From Gammaproteobacteria bacterium (lineage in GTDB: Bacteria; Pseudomonadota; Gammaproteobacteria; Pseudomonadales; Azotimanducaceae_A): DNA of 5,336 nucleotides. Location of the stretch: positions 1 to 5,336 of the forward strand of contig JAPPKV010000343.1 in NCBI GenBank assembly GCA_028819775.1. The letters are read 5' to 3'. A program made the position numbers and the translations under genes. The notes beneath the pieces are model-generated. The model was given only the letters and a program-made list of their open reading frames with translations. It did no database searches and was not told the origin of the DNA. Shown here piece after piece: positions 1 through 5,336 of this stretch (position 1 is the first letter of the stretch; the number at the start of each line of letters is the position of its first letter).

Positions 1-2
1 GC

Positions 3-269
3 TGGAGTTGGGATCGCCTGCACCCGATTGCGCGCGGCGTGGTCAAGATCGAGTTTCTCGCGATGCTGTTTCGACTGGGCTGGCTGTACTTGATTTCGCC
101 CGACCGGTTCTGCAACAACTACCTCCTCACGGACCAGGTCTGGTTGGGACGCGGTCTGGTAATCGTCGGGATCGCACTCTGCATCACGTGGCTCATTCCC
201 CTGTTTTTCGGGGAATTCTCACAAGACCGCGCCGCGCAGGCGGAGAGTGGCCGAGCGACACCGGGATGA
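3..269 (+). CDS. C-terminal part of an unidentified membrane protein
   Basis: This frame is open to the left edge of the window and ends at TGA 267-269, so it is probably the 3' end of a gene that starts upstream. The 88 or so visible residues begin WSWDRLHPIARG. They contain a hydrophobic stretch (IEFLAMLFRLGWLYLI), then a short polar loop, then a strong membrane helix (roughly GLVIVGIALCITWLIPLFF). A short charged tail follows that looks cytoplasmic or periplasmic. A GTG at 39 and an ATG at 63 exist in frame, but neither has a visible ribosome-binding site, and the residues upstream of them read as normal protein. I do not recognise the family. Two hydrophobic segments support a membrane location; nothing supports a specific function. 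The gene runs in the same direction as the glutamine amidotransferase downstream, but the 196-bp gap argues against tight coupling. Confidence 0.5.
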   Translation, partial: WSWDRLHPIARGVVKIEFLAMLFRLGWLYLISPDRFCNNYLLTDQVWLGRGLVIVGIALCITWLIPLFFGEFSQDRAAQAESGRATPG

Positions 270-320
270 TCGCGCCCGAAGGGTGTGTCGGGACGGGACA
301 ACGCCGCGAGACCGCTCGCA

Positions 321-339
321 CGCGCCCCGCAAGGGCGCG
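321..339. repeat. Perfect 7-bp inverted repeat in the intergenic gap
   Basis: Arms CGCGCCC (321-327) and GGGCGCG (333-339) pair perfectly around a CGCAA loop. It lies about 50 bp after the stop of the upstream membrane-protein gene. It could be the stem of a transcription terminator, but no T-run follows, so a rho-independent terminator is not supported. The role is unknown. Confidence 0.55.
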
Positions 340-388
340 CACTCGCCGTCTGGCCCCAGCCCCCACCGCCCCAGGCCTCCGCGCCCAT

Positions 389-420
389 CAACGGCGCTTG
401 CGCGCCGTTGCTGCGCGCAG
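389..420. repeat. 9-bp perfect hairpin abutted by a 10-bp palindrome
   Basis: Arms CAACGGCGC (389-397) and GCGCCGTTG (402-410) pair perfectly around a TTGC loop. They are followed at once by the self-complementary CTGCGCGCAG (411-420). The structure ends 45 bp before the start codon of the glutamine amidotransferase gene, so in RNA it would form in the 5' leader if transcription starts upstream. It has no T-run. It might be a terminator for the preceding gene, an attenuator, an RNA-stability element, a dispersed repetitive extragenic palindrome, or a protein-binding site; the sequence alone does not decide. Confidence 0.6.
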
Positions 421-465
421 ACTCCTGGGCCCGTCCCCTACGACCGTGTTCCTTGGGGGCGTCAG

Positions 466-1209
466 ATGAGCCGGAATAACGCACCGGTCCAGGTCATTCG
501 CCACGTCAGTTTCGAAGGCGTCGGCATGATCGGGGAGGAACTTGCACGCGCCGGATGGTCGTTCGACTACCTCGACCCACCTCGGCAATCGGTGAGCGCG
601 GCCCGGGAAGCCCGGCTCCTGGTCGTCATGGGGGGCCCGATCAGCGTCAACGACGTGGACCGTTTTCCCTATCTGGCCGACGAAGTCGAAGTGATTCGCC
701 ATCGCATCGAACACGGTCTGCCGACGTTGGGGATCTGCCTGGGTGCCCAGTTGATCGCCCGAGCCTTGGGCGCCGCCGTTGCGCCCATGGCGAGCCCGGA
801 GATCGGCTGGTGGCCGCTTACGCTGACGGATGGCGGCGCCACGAGTCCGCTACGGCATCTTGCGGGCCCGGTGTTGCATTGGCACGGCGAAATGTTCGAG
901 CTGCCCGCCGGATGCCCGTCGTTGGCATCGACGCCGGCTTGCGCGAACCAGGCTTTCATGGTCGAGCACCACACGTTGGCGTTGCAGTTCCACATCGAGG
1001 TCGGACCCGGGGACCTGGAACACTGGCTGGTGGGCCATGTCCACGAGTTGGACCACCATGACATCAGCGTGCCGAACCTCAGGGACGACACCCGCAGCTA
1101 TTCGCGGACGGCCATCGCCGAGGGGCGGCAGTTGCTCTCCACTTGGTTGTCGGTGCTTCGAATCGACGGCGGCAGTCGGAGCAGAGAAGCGACGCCAATG
1201 CGCCCCTAG
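466..1209 (+). CDS. Class I glutamine amidotransferase (GMP synthase-like domain protein)
   Basis: A 247-residue stand-alone triad glutamine amidotransferase. The family hydrolyses glutamine and passes ammonia to an acceptor; the acceptor here is unknown. Visible motifs are the oxyanion-region VVMGGP (53-58), the nucleophile elbow GICLGAQ with Cys91, the WHGE segment (139-142) typical of stand-alone GMP-synthase-like amidotransferases, and LQFHIEV with His176 and Glu178 completing the triad. The usual LQFHPE motif has Ile in place of Pro, a tolerated variation. The length is normal for single-domain members, and no synthetase domain is attached. Start: the frame extends upstream to 247, but that stretch is Arg/Pro-rich and crosses the intergenic palindromes. 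ATG 466 has a GGGGG sequence (455-459) six bases upstream and begins just before the domain. It is likely cytosolic. The last 20 or so residues are polar and probably disordered. The stop codon sits in the loop of a short inverted repeat. Confidence 0.9.
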   Translation: MSRNNAPVQVIRHVSFEGVGMIGEELARAGWSFDYLDPPRQSVSAAREARLLVVMGGPISVNDVDRFPYLADEVEVIRHRIEHGLPTLGICLGAQLIARALGAAVAPMASPEIGWWPLTLTDGGATSPLRHLAGPVLHWHGEMFELPAGCPSLASTPACANQAFMVEHHTLALQFHIEVGPGDLEHWLVGHVHELDHHDISVPNLRDDTRSYSRTAIAEGRQLLSTWLSVLRIDGGSRSREATPMRP

Positions 1210-1248
1210 GGCGCGCGGTCGCCCGTGCCGGACGCGCCGGCTCGTCCG
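1200..1248. terminator. Possible GC-rich hairpins between convergent genes
   Basis: Two inverted repeats lie in the roughly 40-bp convergent gap. Arms GCGCCC (1200-1205) and GGGCGC (1209-1214) flank a 3-base loop at the amidotransferase stop codon. Arms CGGACG (1229-1234) and CGTCCG (1243-1248) flank an 8-base loop. Their position fits transcription ends, but neither has a T-run on either strand, so this rests on position and symmetry only. Confidence 0.3.
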
Positions 1249-1249
1249 C

Positions 1250-1449
1250 TCAATCGTCCGCATGCAGGTCGTCGAACAGGCTGCCGACATCCGCGAACTG
1301 TGGCAGGTTGCCGGCGCGGGCTTCCTTCATCGCGGCGATGGTCTCGTCGTTGGGCACGAGGGGGGCGAGAGGCCCATTGCTGCTAGCACCGTTGCCGCTT
1401 GTTCCTTGACTTCGCGGTCGATGCGCGCCTGGACAAGATGGTTCGCCAT
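1250..1449 (-). pseudogene. Broken RelB/DinJ-family antitoxin gene (internal deletion and frameshift)
   Basis: From ATG 1447-1449 the minus strand reads MANHLVQARIDREVKEQA and continues to AAMGLS. This is the N-terminal strand and first helix of the ribbon-helix-helix domain of RelB/DinJ antitoxins. After GLS (near 1366) the frame goes wrong and stops at 1327-1329. From about 1363 another frame resumes with LVPNDETIAAMKEA, then a GNLPQF segment, and ends in DDLHADD at stop 1250-1252. That is the toxin-wrapping C-terminal tail of the same family. The family's middle part (second helix of the DNA-binding fold, roughly 20 residues) is absent, so this is a deletion joined out of frame and not a simple one-base shift. 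A run of six C (minus strand, 1360-1365) lies at the junction. No toxin gene (YafQ/RelE type) follows; the convergent amidotransferase ends 40 bp away. It should encode neither a DNA-binding nor an intact antitoxin protein. Confidence 0.8.
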
Positions 1450-1475
1450 AGTGTTCGTACCGTAACGCCTGATGT

Positions 1476-1512
1476 TGCATGGCATTGTCATGCAGCACGG
1501 TCGCCGGTCCAA
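1476..1512 (-). promoter_or_regulatory. Putative promoter with overlapping operator-like palindrome for the antitoxin remnant
   Basis: On the minus strand TTGGAC (1507-1512) and GACAAT (1484-1489) are separated by 17 bp, resembling sigma-70 -35 and -10 boxes (each 4 of 6 to consensus). A perfect inverted repeat, TGCATG (1476-1481) and CATGCA (1489-1494) with a 7-base spacer, overlaps the -10 box. It lies about 27 bp upstream of the antitoxin start codon. Type II antitoxins commonly repress their own promoter through such a palindrome, so this may be the old autoregulatory site. The boxes are imperfect and were found by eye. Confidence 0.35.
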
Positions 1513-1632
1513 GGATTGGAGAGTTAGGTAGCGGCGAGCAGGTGACTGGGGTGAGCTGATACGGCCGTCGCGCAGCTTGCGTTCCATCGGGCGCGTTCGT
1601 CGCTGGGGTATCGCACGCAAACGAGCAGTCAA

Positions 1633-2811
1633 TTACGCCACCTGAAGCCCCCGTGCGATTGGGCTTCTTGCGATCCGATAGCCGGGCAACGACGCGCCGA
1701 AGAGGCCGATCGCGCAGGCCCAGAGCATGCCGAGGGCGACATGCTCGGCCGCGACTTCCAGTCGTAGTGTGAGTTGATTGACGCTTGCACCGGGGCCCAG
1801 GAACTGCGTGGCGGCAAAGGCATTCCCATCGCCGACCACCCAAGCCAGCAGGGCCCCCAGACTCGCACCGATGATCGCCAGCACCGTTGACTCCGCCAGG
1901 ATGGAGACCATGATCGGAGTCGCCCCGAACCCGATTGCGCGCAACGTCGCCACCTCCGTTGTTCGTGCATGCACGATGGAATACGTCATGTTGAGCGCAC
2001 CGCACGTGGCCCCGATCGCCATGATTGTGCAGACGACGTACGCAACGATGGAGACAAGCCGCGACATGGTCTCCGACTGCCCCTCGTAGTAGGCCGACTC
2101 ACGCTCCGCCGCCAGGTTGGTTCCGGGAATGGAGGAGACCGCGTCCCGAAAAGTCTCGAAGTCCTGGGCCGACGTGAGCCGGACGGTCGCGGAACTGAAT
2201 TCGTCGCGGCCGACCGCGGCCATGAGCGTCGGACCATCCGCGAGTATCTCCGACTCGTGCACGTCGCCACCGCTCTCGAAGACCCCGACGATTCGCCAAT
2301 CGACTGCGTTCACTCTTAGGTGGCTTCCAATCGCGAGTGACGGTGTTGACCGCTGGGCGAGCCGACCGACGATCAGCTCGTGCTTGCCTTGCGCCAGCAT
2401 CCTGCCTTCCACCAAGGCCAGTTCCGGCCGTAGCTCGAAGCCCGCCGCTGCAAGCCCGCGCACGAGAACCAGGCCGTGGACGTCATCGAGCATCACGCTG
2501 GTGAGCAGTTCCGCTGACATGGCGACATCGCCGCCCTGGAGACGCGCAATACCCGGCAGAGATCGCAACCGTGCAACCTCGTCCCGGGCAAGCGAACTCA
2601 AGGATTCGGCAACGGCGCCGTTCCTGAGCACGAGGGCGCGGTCGGGATGTCCTGTCGTGCGGATCGTATTCGTCAAGCTGCCGAGCATCGCCAAGGCCAT
2701 GACGAGCACCCACACCACGCAGCCGATGCCGATCGCGACCACGCAGGACTCGCCCAGCCGCCGCGGAATGCTCCGTAGGCCGACCAGCGTGATCTGCAGT
2801 ATTTCGCTCAC
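1633..2811 (-). CDS. ABC transporter permease, FtsX/MacB type (second of a pair)
   Basis: A 392-residue inner-membrane protein with the four-helix FtsX/MacB layout. TM1 is at about 22-46, a large periplasmic domain at about 47-250 (MacB-PCD-like), TM2 at about 252-275, TM3 at about 298-326 and TM4 at about 356-376. Between TM2 and TM3 lies the conserved cytoplasmic RTTEVATLRAIGFG segment (283-296) that contacts the ATPase. The C-terminal PGYRIARSPIARGLQ segment is also typical of the family. The start is GTG 2809-2811, overlapping the stop of the preceding permease by 4 bp (GTGA), which implies translational coupling; only a weak GG-rich ribosome site is visible. The two permeases are similar in architecture but clearly divergent in sequence, which suggests a heterodimer. 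The family includes macrolide/peptide exporters, lipoprotein extractors and mechanotransmission systems; the substrate cannot be read here. No obvious terminator follows TAA 1633-1635. Confidence 0.9.
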   Translation of the reverse strand: MSEILQITLVGLRSIPRRLGESCVVAIGIGCVVWVLVMALAMLGSLTNTIRTTGHPDRALVLRNGAVAESLSSLARDEVARLRSLPGIARLQGGDVAMSAELLTSVMLDDVHGLVLVRGLAAAGFELRPELALVEGRMLAQGKHELIVGRLAQRSTPSLAIGSHLRVNAVDWRIVGVFESGGDVHESEILADGPTLMAAVGRDEFSSATVRLTSAQDFETFRDAVSSIPGTNLAAERESAYYEGQSETMSRLVSIVAYVVCTIMAIGATCGALNMTYSIVHARTTEVATLRAIGFGATPIMVSILAESTVLAIIGASLGALLAWVVGDGNAFAATQFLGPGASVNQLTLRLEVAAEHVALGMLWACAIGLFGASLPGYRIARSPIARGLQVA

Positions 2812-3971
2812 TGCCTACCGCCGATTGCCCGTGTAACCGACACTCGCCGGAGGTAGACGATCGGCCAAAGGGAGATCAAGGCCGAAAGACCGATCGCGAG
2901 TCCGAGAGCGCTGGCGTAGACGTCGACGGAAAGACCCAGGCCCGCAGAACCGATGAACTCAAAGATCGACGGGAGCAACAAGGCGCCGATGGCCAATCCG
3001 GCCAACGACCCACCTACGCAGATGGCAGACGACTCGGCAAGGATCATCATCGAGATCGCGCCGTCGCGGAATCCCATGGCCTTCAGGATGCCGAACTCCG
3101 GTGTGCGGGACTTGGTGGCTTGAATCATCATCGTTCCGGTCAGGAACAGCAGCGAGAAGAACACGGCCCCGACAACCACTTTGACAAACCAGCGGAGATC
3201 CTCGAGCTGGCTGAGCTGTGACGAGACCCACTGTTTCTCGCTCAGCGTGCGCGTTTGGTACGGCGAATTGCTGAACAGTTCGTCAATCGCTCTCGCCACC
3301 GGGTCCGCCAGTGCCGGGTCGTCCAAGGCAACGATGAAGTGCTGCACGGTGTCCTTCTGGACGAGTCGCGACTCGTTCAAGTACCGGTAGTCGAAGAACA
3401 GACCATCGGCGTAGAGCTTGTCGTCGTCGGGTCCGCGGTTGGCGATGGCGAGGACCTCGAAGCTCCAGGTTTCGTTGCCTTGATCGTTCTGCCAGAACGC
3501 CGACTTGAGTGGAATGCGATCGCCGAGGCGCCAGCCAAAGCGATTGGCCGTCGAACTCCCTACGATTGCGCCATCTCGGGTGGCCAACACGCGATCGAGC
3601 TGCGCTGGCGGGACGCGCATTTCCGGAATCACGTCCAGGAATTCGACGATGTCGACGCCTGCGGAACTCACAGGCTGGTTCAGATTCTGGTAGTAACCGC
3701 CAAACAGGGTCGCGTGGGTGACTTTGCGCACGTTGTCCAAGGTCGACAGCCGAGTGCCGTAGGCGATCGGTAGAGTCTCGAGCGGGCCCGTTCGATTGAG
3801 AACCCGAAGCCTCGTGTCGCCAAGGCGTTCGAACGCCCCATCGATTCCTGAGACGACGCCATTGAGTGTCGCATACAGCAGGAACGCCACGGTTGTCGCA
3901 ACAAGCGTTAGAGCCCACCGCACCGGGCTCCTGAACACATTGCTCACGGCAAGTCGAAAAGGGATTGACAA
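2808..3971 (-). CDS. ABC transporter permease, FtsX/MacB type (first of a pair)
   Basis: A 387-residue inner-membrane permease and the upstream partner of the permease that overlaps its end. TM1 is at about 18-38 after a basic N-terminus (FRSPVRW), followed by a periplasmic MacB-PCD-like domain at about 39-258, TM2 at about 261-283, TM3 at about 305-333 and TM4 at about 352-374. The ATPase-contact segment RTPEFGILKAMGF (289-301) is well conserved. The start is TTG 3969-3971, supported by GGAG at 3981-3984 with a 9-base spacer and by the normal placement of TM1. Length and layout match complete members of the family. The gene starts 12 bp after a degenerate tRNA-Ser copy. In related operons a LolD/MacB-type ATPase and often a membrane-fusion protein are adjacent, but none is found upstream or downstream here. 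The ATPase is therefore encoded elsewhere or has been lost. Substrate unknown. Confidence 0.9.
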   Translation of the reverse strand: MSIPFRLAVSNVFRSPVRWALTLVATTVAFLLYATLNGVVSGIDGAFERLGDTRLRVLNRTGPLETLPIAYGTRLSTLDNVRKVTHATLFGGYYQNLNQPVSSAGVDIVEFLDVIPEMRVPPAQLDRVLATRDGAIVGSSTANRFGWRLGDRIPLKSAFWQNDQGNETWSFEVLAIANRGPDDDKLYADGLFFDYRYLNESRLVQKDTVQHFIVALDDPALADPVARAIDELFSNSPYQTRTLSEKQWVSSQLSQLEDLRWFVKVVVGAVFFSLLFLTGTMMIQATKSRTPEFGILKAMGFRDGAISMMILAESSAICVGGSLAGLAIGALLLPSIFEFIGSAGLGLSVDVYASALGLAIGLSALISLWPIVYLRRVSVTRAIGGRQ

Positions 3972-3980
3972 GCCAACGTT

Positions 3981-3984
3981 CTCC
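3981..3984 (-). promoter_or_regulatory. Shine-Dalgarno GGAG supporting a TTG start
   Basis: GGAG lies 9 bases upstream of the TTG start of the first permease and is the best ribosome-binding site near that gene. Its first G occupies the discriminator position (73) of the degenerate tRNA-Ser copy, so the translation signal sits where the CCA end of an intact tRNA would be. Confidence 0.6.
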
Positions 3985-4065
3985 GATCGGCAAGGGATTC
4001 GAACCCTGAGAAGGTCCCCTTGAAGGTGCTCAAGACCCGTGCTTCGTCCGCTCAGCCACGTCCCG
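3984..4065 (-). pseudogene. Degenerate tRNA-Ser(UGA) copy
   Basis: Read on the minus strand this has a recognisable tRNA-Ser body. The D-arm has stem GCT/AGC with GG in the loop. The anticodon loop CTTGAGC carries UGA (4030-4032). The long variable arm is AAGG-GGA-CCTT. The T-arm has the canonical TTCGAAT loop (3997-4003). Its block 3993-4015 matches the tRNA-Ser at the right edge (5294-5316) at 22 of 23 positions. It should not work as a tRNA: the acceptor strands CGGGACG (4059-4065) and GCCGATC (3985-3991) do not pair, the anticodon and T stems carry mismatches, bases 37-38 are GC where the other copy has AA, and no CCA follows. A short inverted repeat (CCGGG/CCCGG, 4063-4074) overlaps its 5' end. 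It is best read as a decayed duplicate, or a remnant of an integration or recombination event. A tRNA caller may score it weakly or report it as a pseudogene. Confidence 0.75.
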
Positions 4066-4113
4066 GGTGCCCGGTCATGATCGCACCATGTGTCCGGTGC
4101 TGAGCCGAGAACA

Positions 4114-5235
4114 CTATCTGAACCCGGACTTCCAATCCGCTACCGCCCGGGAAAAGCGTTTGGCCAACCGGGCGTTCGCCTGCAACCGGCTGTCTCCCCA
4201 ATACCCGGCGGCGTATGGCGGTCCCCACATCGGCTGGGCGTCCCAGTCGCAGTTGATATAGGCCAAGGCGCGAACAATGTCGCGGTTGTCATTCATCAGG
4301 CGGAATAAAGGCTCGTACCATGCCCGCCAGATCTCATCGGTCGACACATCCGTGGTTCCCGTGCCGGCGTCGCCGTCCCAGACCGGGCTGATCGAGCGCC
4401 GCGACAAACGTGACAGGTCGAATCCCTGCGGTGCCGCCTCGGCAATCATGACCGGCTTGCCGACAGTGCGGGCCATGGTCAGCACCTCATCGGCAAGTTC
4501 CCGGGGCGTGGCCGGCCGGTGATCGACCCGCACCGAGGGCCTGGCGTCCGGATGGTGAAACCACGAGAAGGCGAACCAGTCGACGTATTCGTTGCCGGGG
4601 TAGAAGCGCGCGATGTTCTCGCGATGACCGTCCAGCACATCGTCCACGGGCGATGCTGACGCATGCCAGACGAACCGGACGTTGCCTGCGTCCCGGGACC
4701 GGATCGTCTCGACAATGTGCCGGTAAGCCCGGACGTAGCGGGCGGGATCGGCGTACGCCGCGTTCCACGCACCGTCGAACTCATAGCCGATTCTGAGGTA
4801 GACCGTGCCTTCGACCAAGGCAAAGAGCTTCAGCAGTTTGTCGATGTTCGCGTCGTACTCCCCCGCTATCAGTTGGTCCAGCGAGGCGGATCCCACCGTG
4901 TCGATCAGGTGCAGTCCAATGGCGAGGTCGCCGACACCGAAAGCGGTGGCCGTCTTGCGAGCGTCGACGGGGCCGGATCCCCACGAATGCTCGGCGGCCA
5001 GAGGCTCCCCGGCGTTGTCGAAGCCGACGCCGCCATATCCAGCAGCACTGGAGCGAAGGTTGAAGAACGACAAGTAGGCGGTCAGCCCATCAGGGCGCGG
5101 ACAGCAACCGCTGGCCAAGTAGCCGCGAATGGCACCGAGATCCTGCCCCACGATGAACACGGGCGGCTGGTCGGGACCCGCGCCAACCGCACGGGCGGCG
5201 CAGGCGGTGGCGAGAAGCAGCGTTAGGATTCGCAT
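4114..5235 (-). CDS. Secreted glycoside-hydrolase-like protein (GH-A clan, GH26-like)
   Basis: A 373-residue protein with an N-terminal signal peptide (MRILTLLLATACAARAVGA, probable cleavage after Ala19), so it acts in the periplasm or outside the cell. The mature part looks like one TIM-barrel domain of the retaining GH-A clan. YLRIGYEFDGAWN (146-158) would supply the acid/base Glu152, PVMIAEAAPQG (261-271) the nucleophile Glu266, and FVWHAS (188-193), WFAFSWF (220-226) and AYINCDWD (325-332) match barrel-strand ends. This resembles GH26 mannanase-type enzymes, but the exact family and polysaccharide substrate cannot be fixed by eye. Three cysteines (44, 45, 329) remain in the mature protein. 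No carbohydrate-binding module is visible. The ATG is the only good start: upstream in frame there is no start codon before a TGA at 5260-5262. It lacks a Shine-Dalgarno sequence. A Cys at position 12 is a poor lipobox fit. The gene sits alone between two tRNA-Ser sequences. Confidence 0.7.
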   Translation of the reverse strand: MRILTLLLATACAARAVGAGPDQPPVFIVGQDLGAIRGYLASGCCPRPDGLTAYLSFFNLRSSAAGYGGVGFDNAGEPLAAEHSWGSGPVDARKTATAFGVGDLAIGLHLIDTVGSASLDQLIAGEYDANIDKLLKLFALVEGTVYLRIGYEFDGAWNAAYADPARYVRAYRHIVETIRSRDAGNVRFVWHASASPVDDVLDGHRENIARFYPGNEYVDWFAFSWFHHPDARPSVRVDHRPATPRELADEVLTMARTVGKPVMIAEAAPQGFDLSRLSRRSISPVWDGDAGTGTTDVSTDEIWRAWYEPLFRLMNDNRDIVRALAYINCDWDAQPMWGPPYAAGYWGDSRLQANARLAKRFSRAVADWKSGFR

Positions 5236-5281
5236 GTCGAAAGGAAATATACAACAATATCAAAATGTTACTGACATTGTG

Positions 5282-5336
5282 TGGCGGAGGGGCAGGGATT
5301 CGAACCCTGGGAAGGTCGCCCTTCGCTGGTTTTCAA
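5282..5336 (-). tRNA. tRNA-Ser(UGA), 3' part, cut by the window edge
   Basis: Only the 3' part, from U33 onward, is inside the window. On the minus strand it reads the anticodon-loop end TTGAAA with anticodon UGA (5333-5335), the 3' anticodon strand ACCAG, and a long class II variable arm with GAAGG/CCTTC pairing. The T-arm CAGGG-TTCGAAT-CCCTG is perfectly paired. The 3' acceptor strand CCCCTCC and G73 follow, then an encoded CCA (5282-5284). All parts fit a functional serine tRNA; its 5' half should lie just to the right. The hydrolase gene begins 46 bp downstream in the same direction. Confidence 0.92.

Noticed and set aside
247..465. N-terminal extension of the amidotransferase frame back to 247
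   Set aside because: The extension is Arg/Pro-rich, crosses the intergenic palindromes and has no domain content; ATG 466 has a suitable ribosome-binding site and starts next to the domain.
1450..1632. N-terminal extension of the antitoxin frame back to TTG 1632
   Set aside because: It contains no recognisable protein sequence, and the family starts at the MANHLVQ methionine; the gap holds the putative promoter instead.
1250..2005. A 251-residue minus-strand open frame
   Set aside because: Most of it lies antisense-frame inside the permease gene and reads as Arg-rich shadow; only its last 40 or so residues are meaningful, as the tail of the antitoxin remnant.
3255..3773. Long plus-strand open frames across the permease and hydrolase genes
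   Set aside because: They are reading-frame shadows in GC-rich DNA opposite well-supported genes and show no family motifs.
3984..4065. A functional second tRNA-Ser
   Set aside because: The acceptor stem cannot pair, other stems have mismatches and there is no CCA, so it is listed as a pseudogene.
5200..5235. Lipoprotein signal with Cys12 for the hydrolase
   Set aside because: Residues before the Cys (ATA) do not fit a good lipobox and the signal would be too short; cleavage after Ala19 is more likely.
5264..5278. AATGT/ACATT inverted repeat after the tRNA as a terminator
   Set aside because: The five-base A/T-rich stem is too weak and only a short T stretch follows.

Overview
The window is GC-rich throughout. 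It reads as chromosomal DNA of a free-living proteobacterium, most likely a gammaproteobacterium of the Xanthomonadales/Lysobacterales type. This placement is inferred from base composition, a tRNA-Ser gene that encodes its own CCA end, and the kinds of proteins present; it is not proven. No CRISPR array, integrase, transposase or rRNA was seen.

Plus strand, left end: the 3' end of a gene for a small, unidentified membrane protein (to 269) is followed by a 196-bp gap rich in perfect inverted repeats. Next comes a complete class I glutamine amidotransferase gene (466-1209). It converges on the minus-strand genes with about 40 bp between the stop codons.

Minus strand, read from the right edge leftward: a tRNA-Ser(UGA) gene, cut by the window edge (5282-5336); a secreted glycoside-hydrolase-like protein of the GH-A/GH26 type (4114-5235); a degenerate second copy of tRNA-Ser(UGA) (3984-4065); two translationally coupled FtsX/MacB-type ABC permease genes (2808-3971 and 1633-2811); and a broken RelB/DinJ-type antitoxin gene (1250-1449) with a plausible promoter/operator still in front of it.

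The two permeases probably form a heterodimeric exporter or MacB-like mechanotransmission channel, but no ATPase or periplasmic adaptor gene is in view. The hydrolase has a signal peptide and should act outside the cytoplasm. The most notable structures are the pair of same-orientation tRNA-Ser sequences bracketing the hydrolase gene, and the antitoxin remnant, which has lost its central part, its reading frame and its toxin partner. Both suggest past duplication, insertion or deletion. No clearly new multi-gene system is visible.
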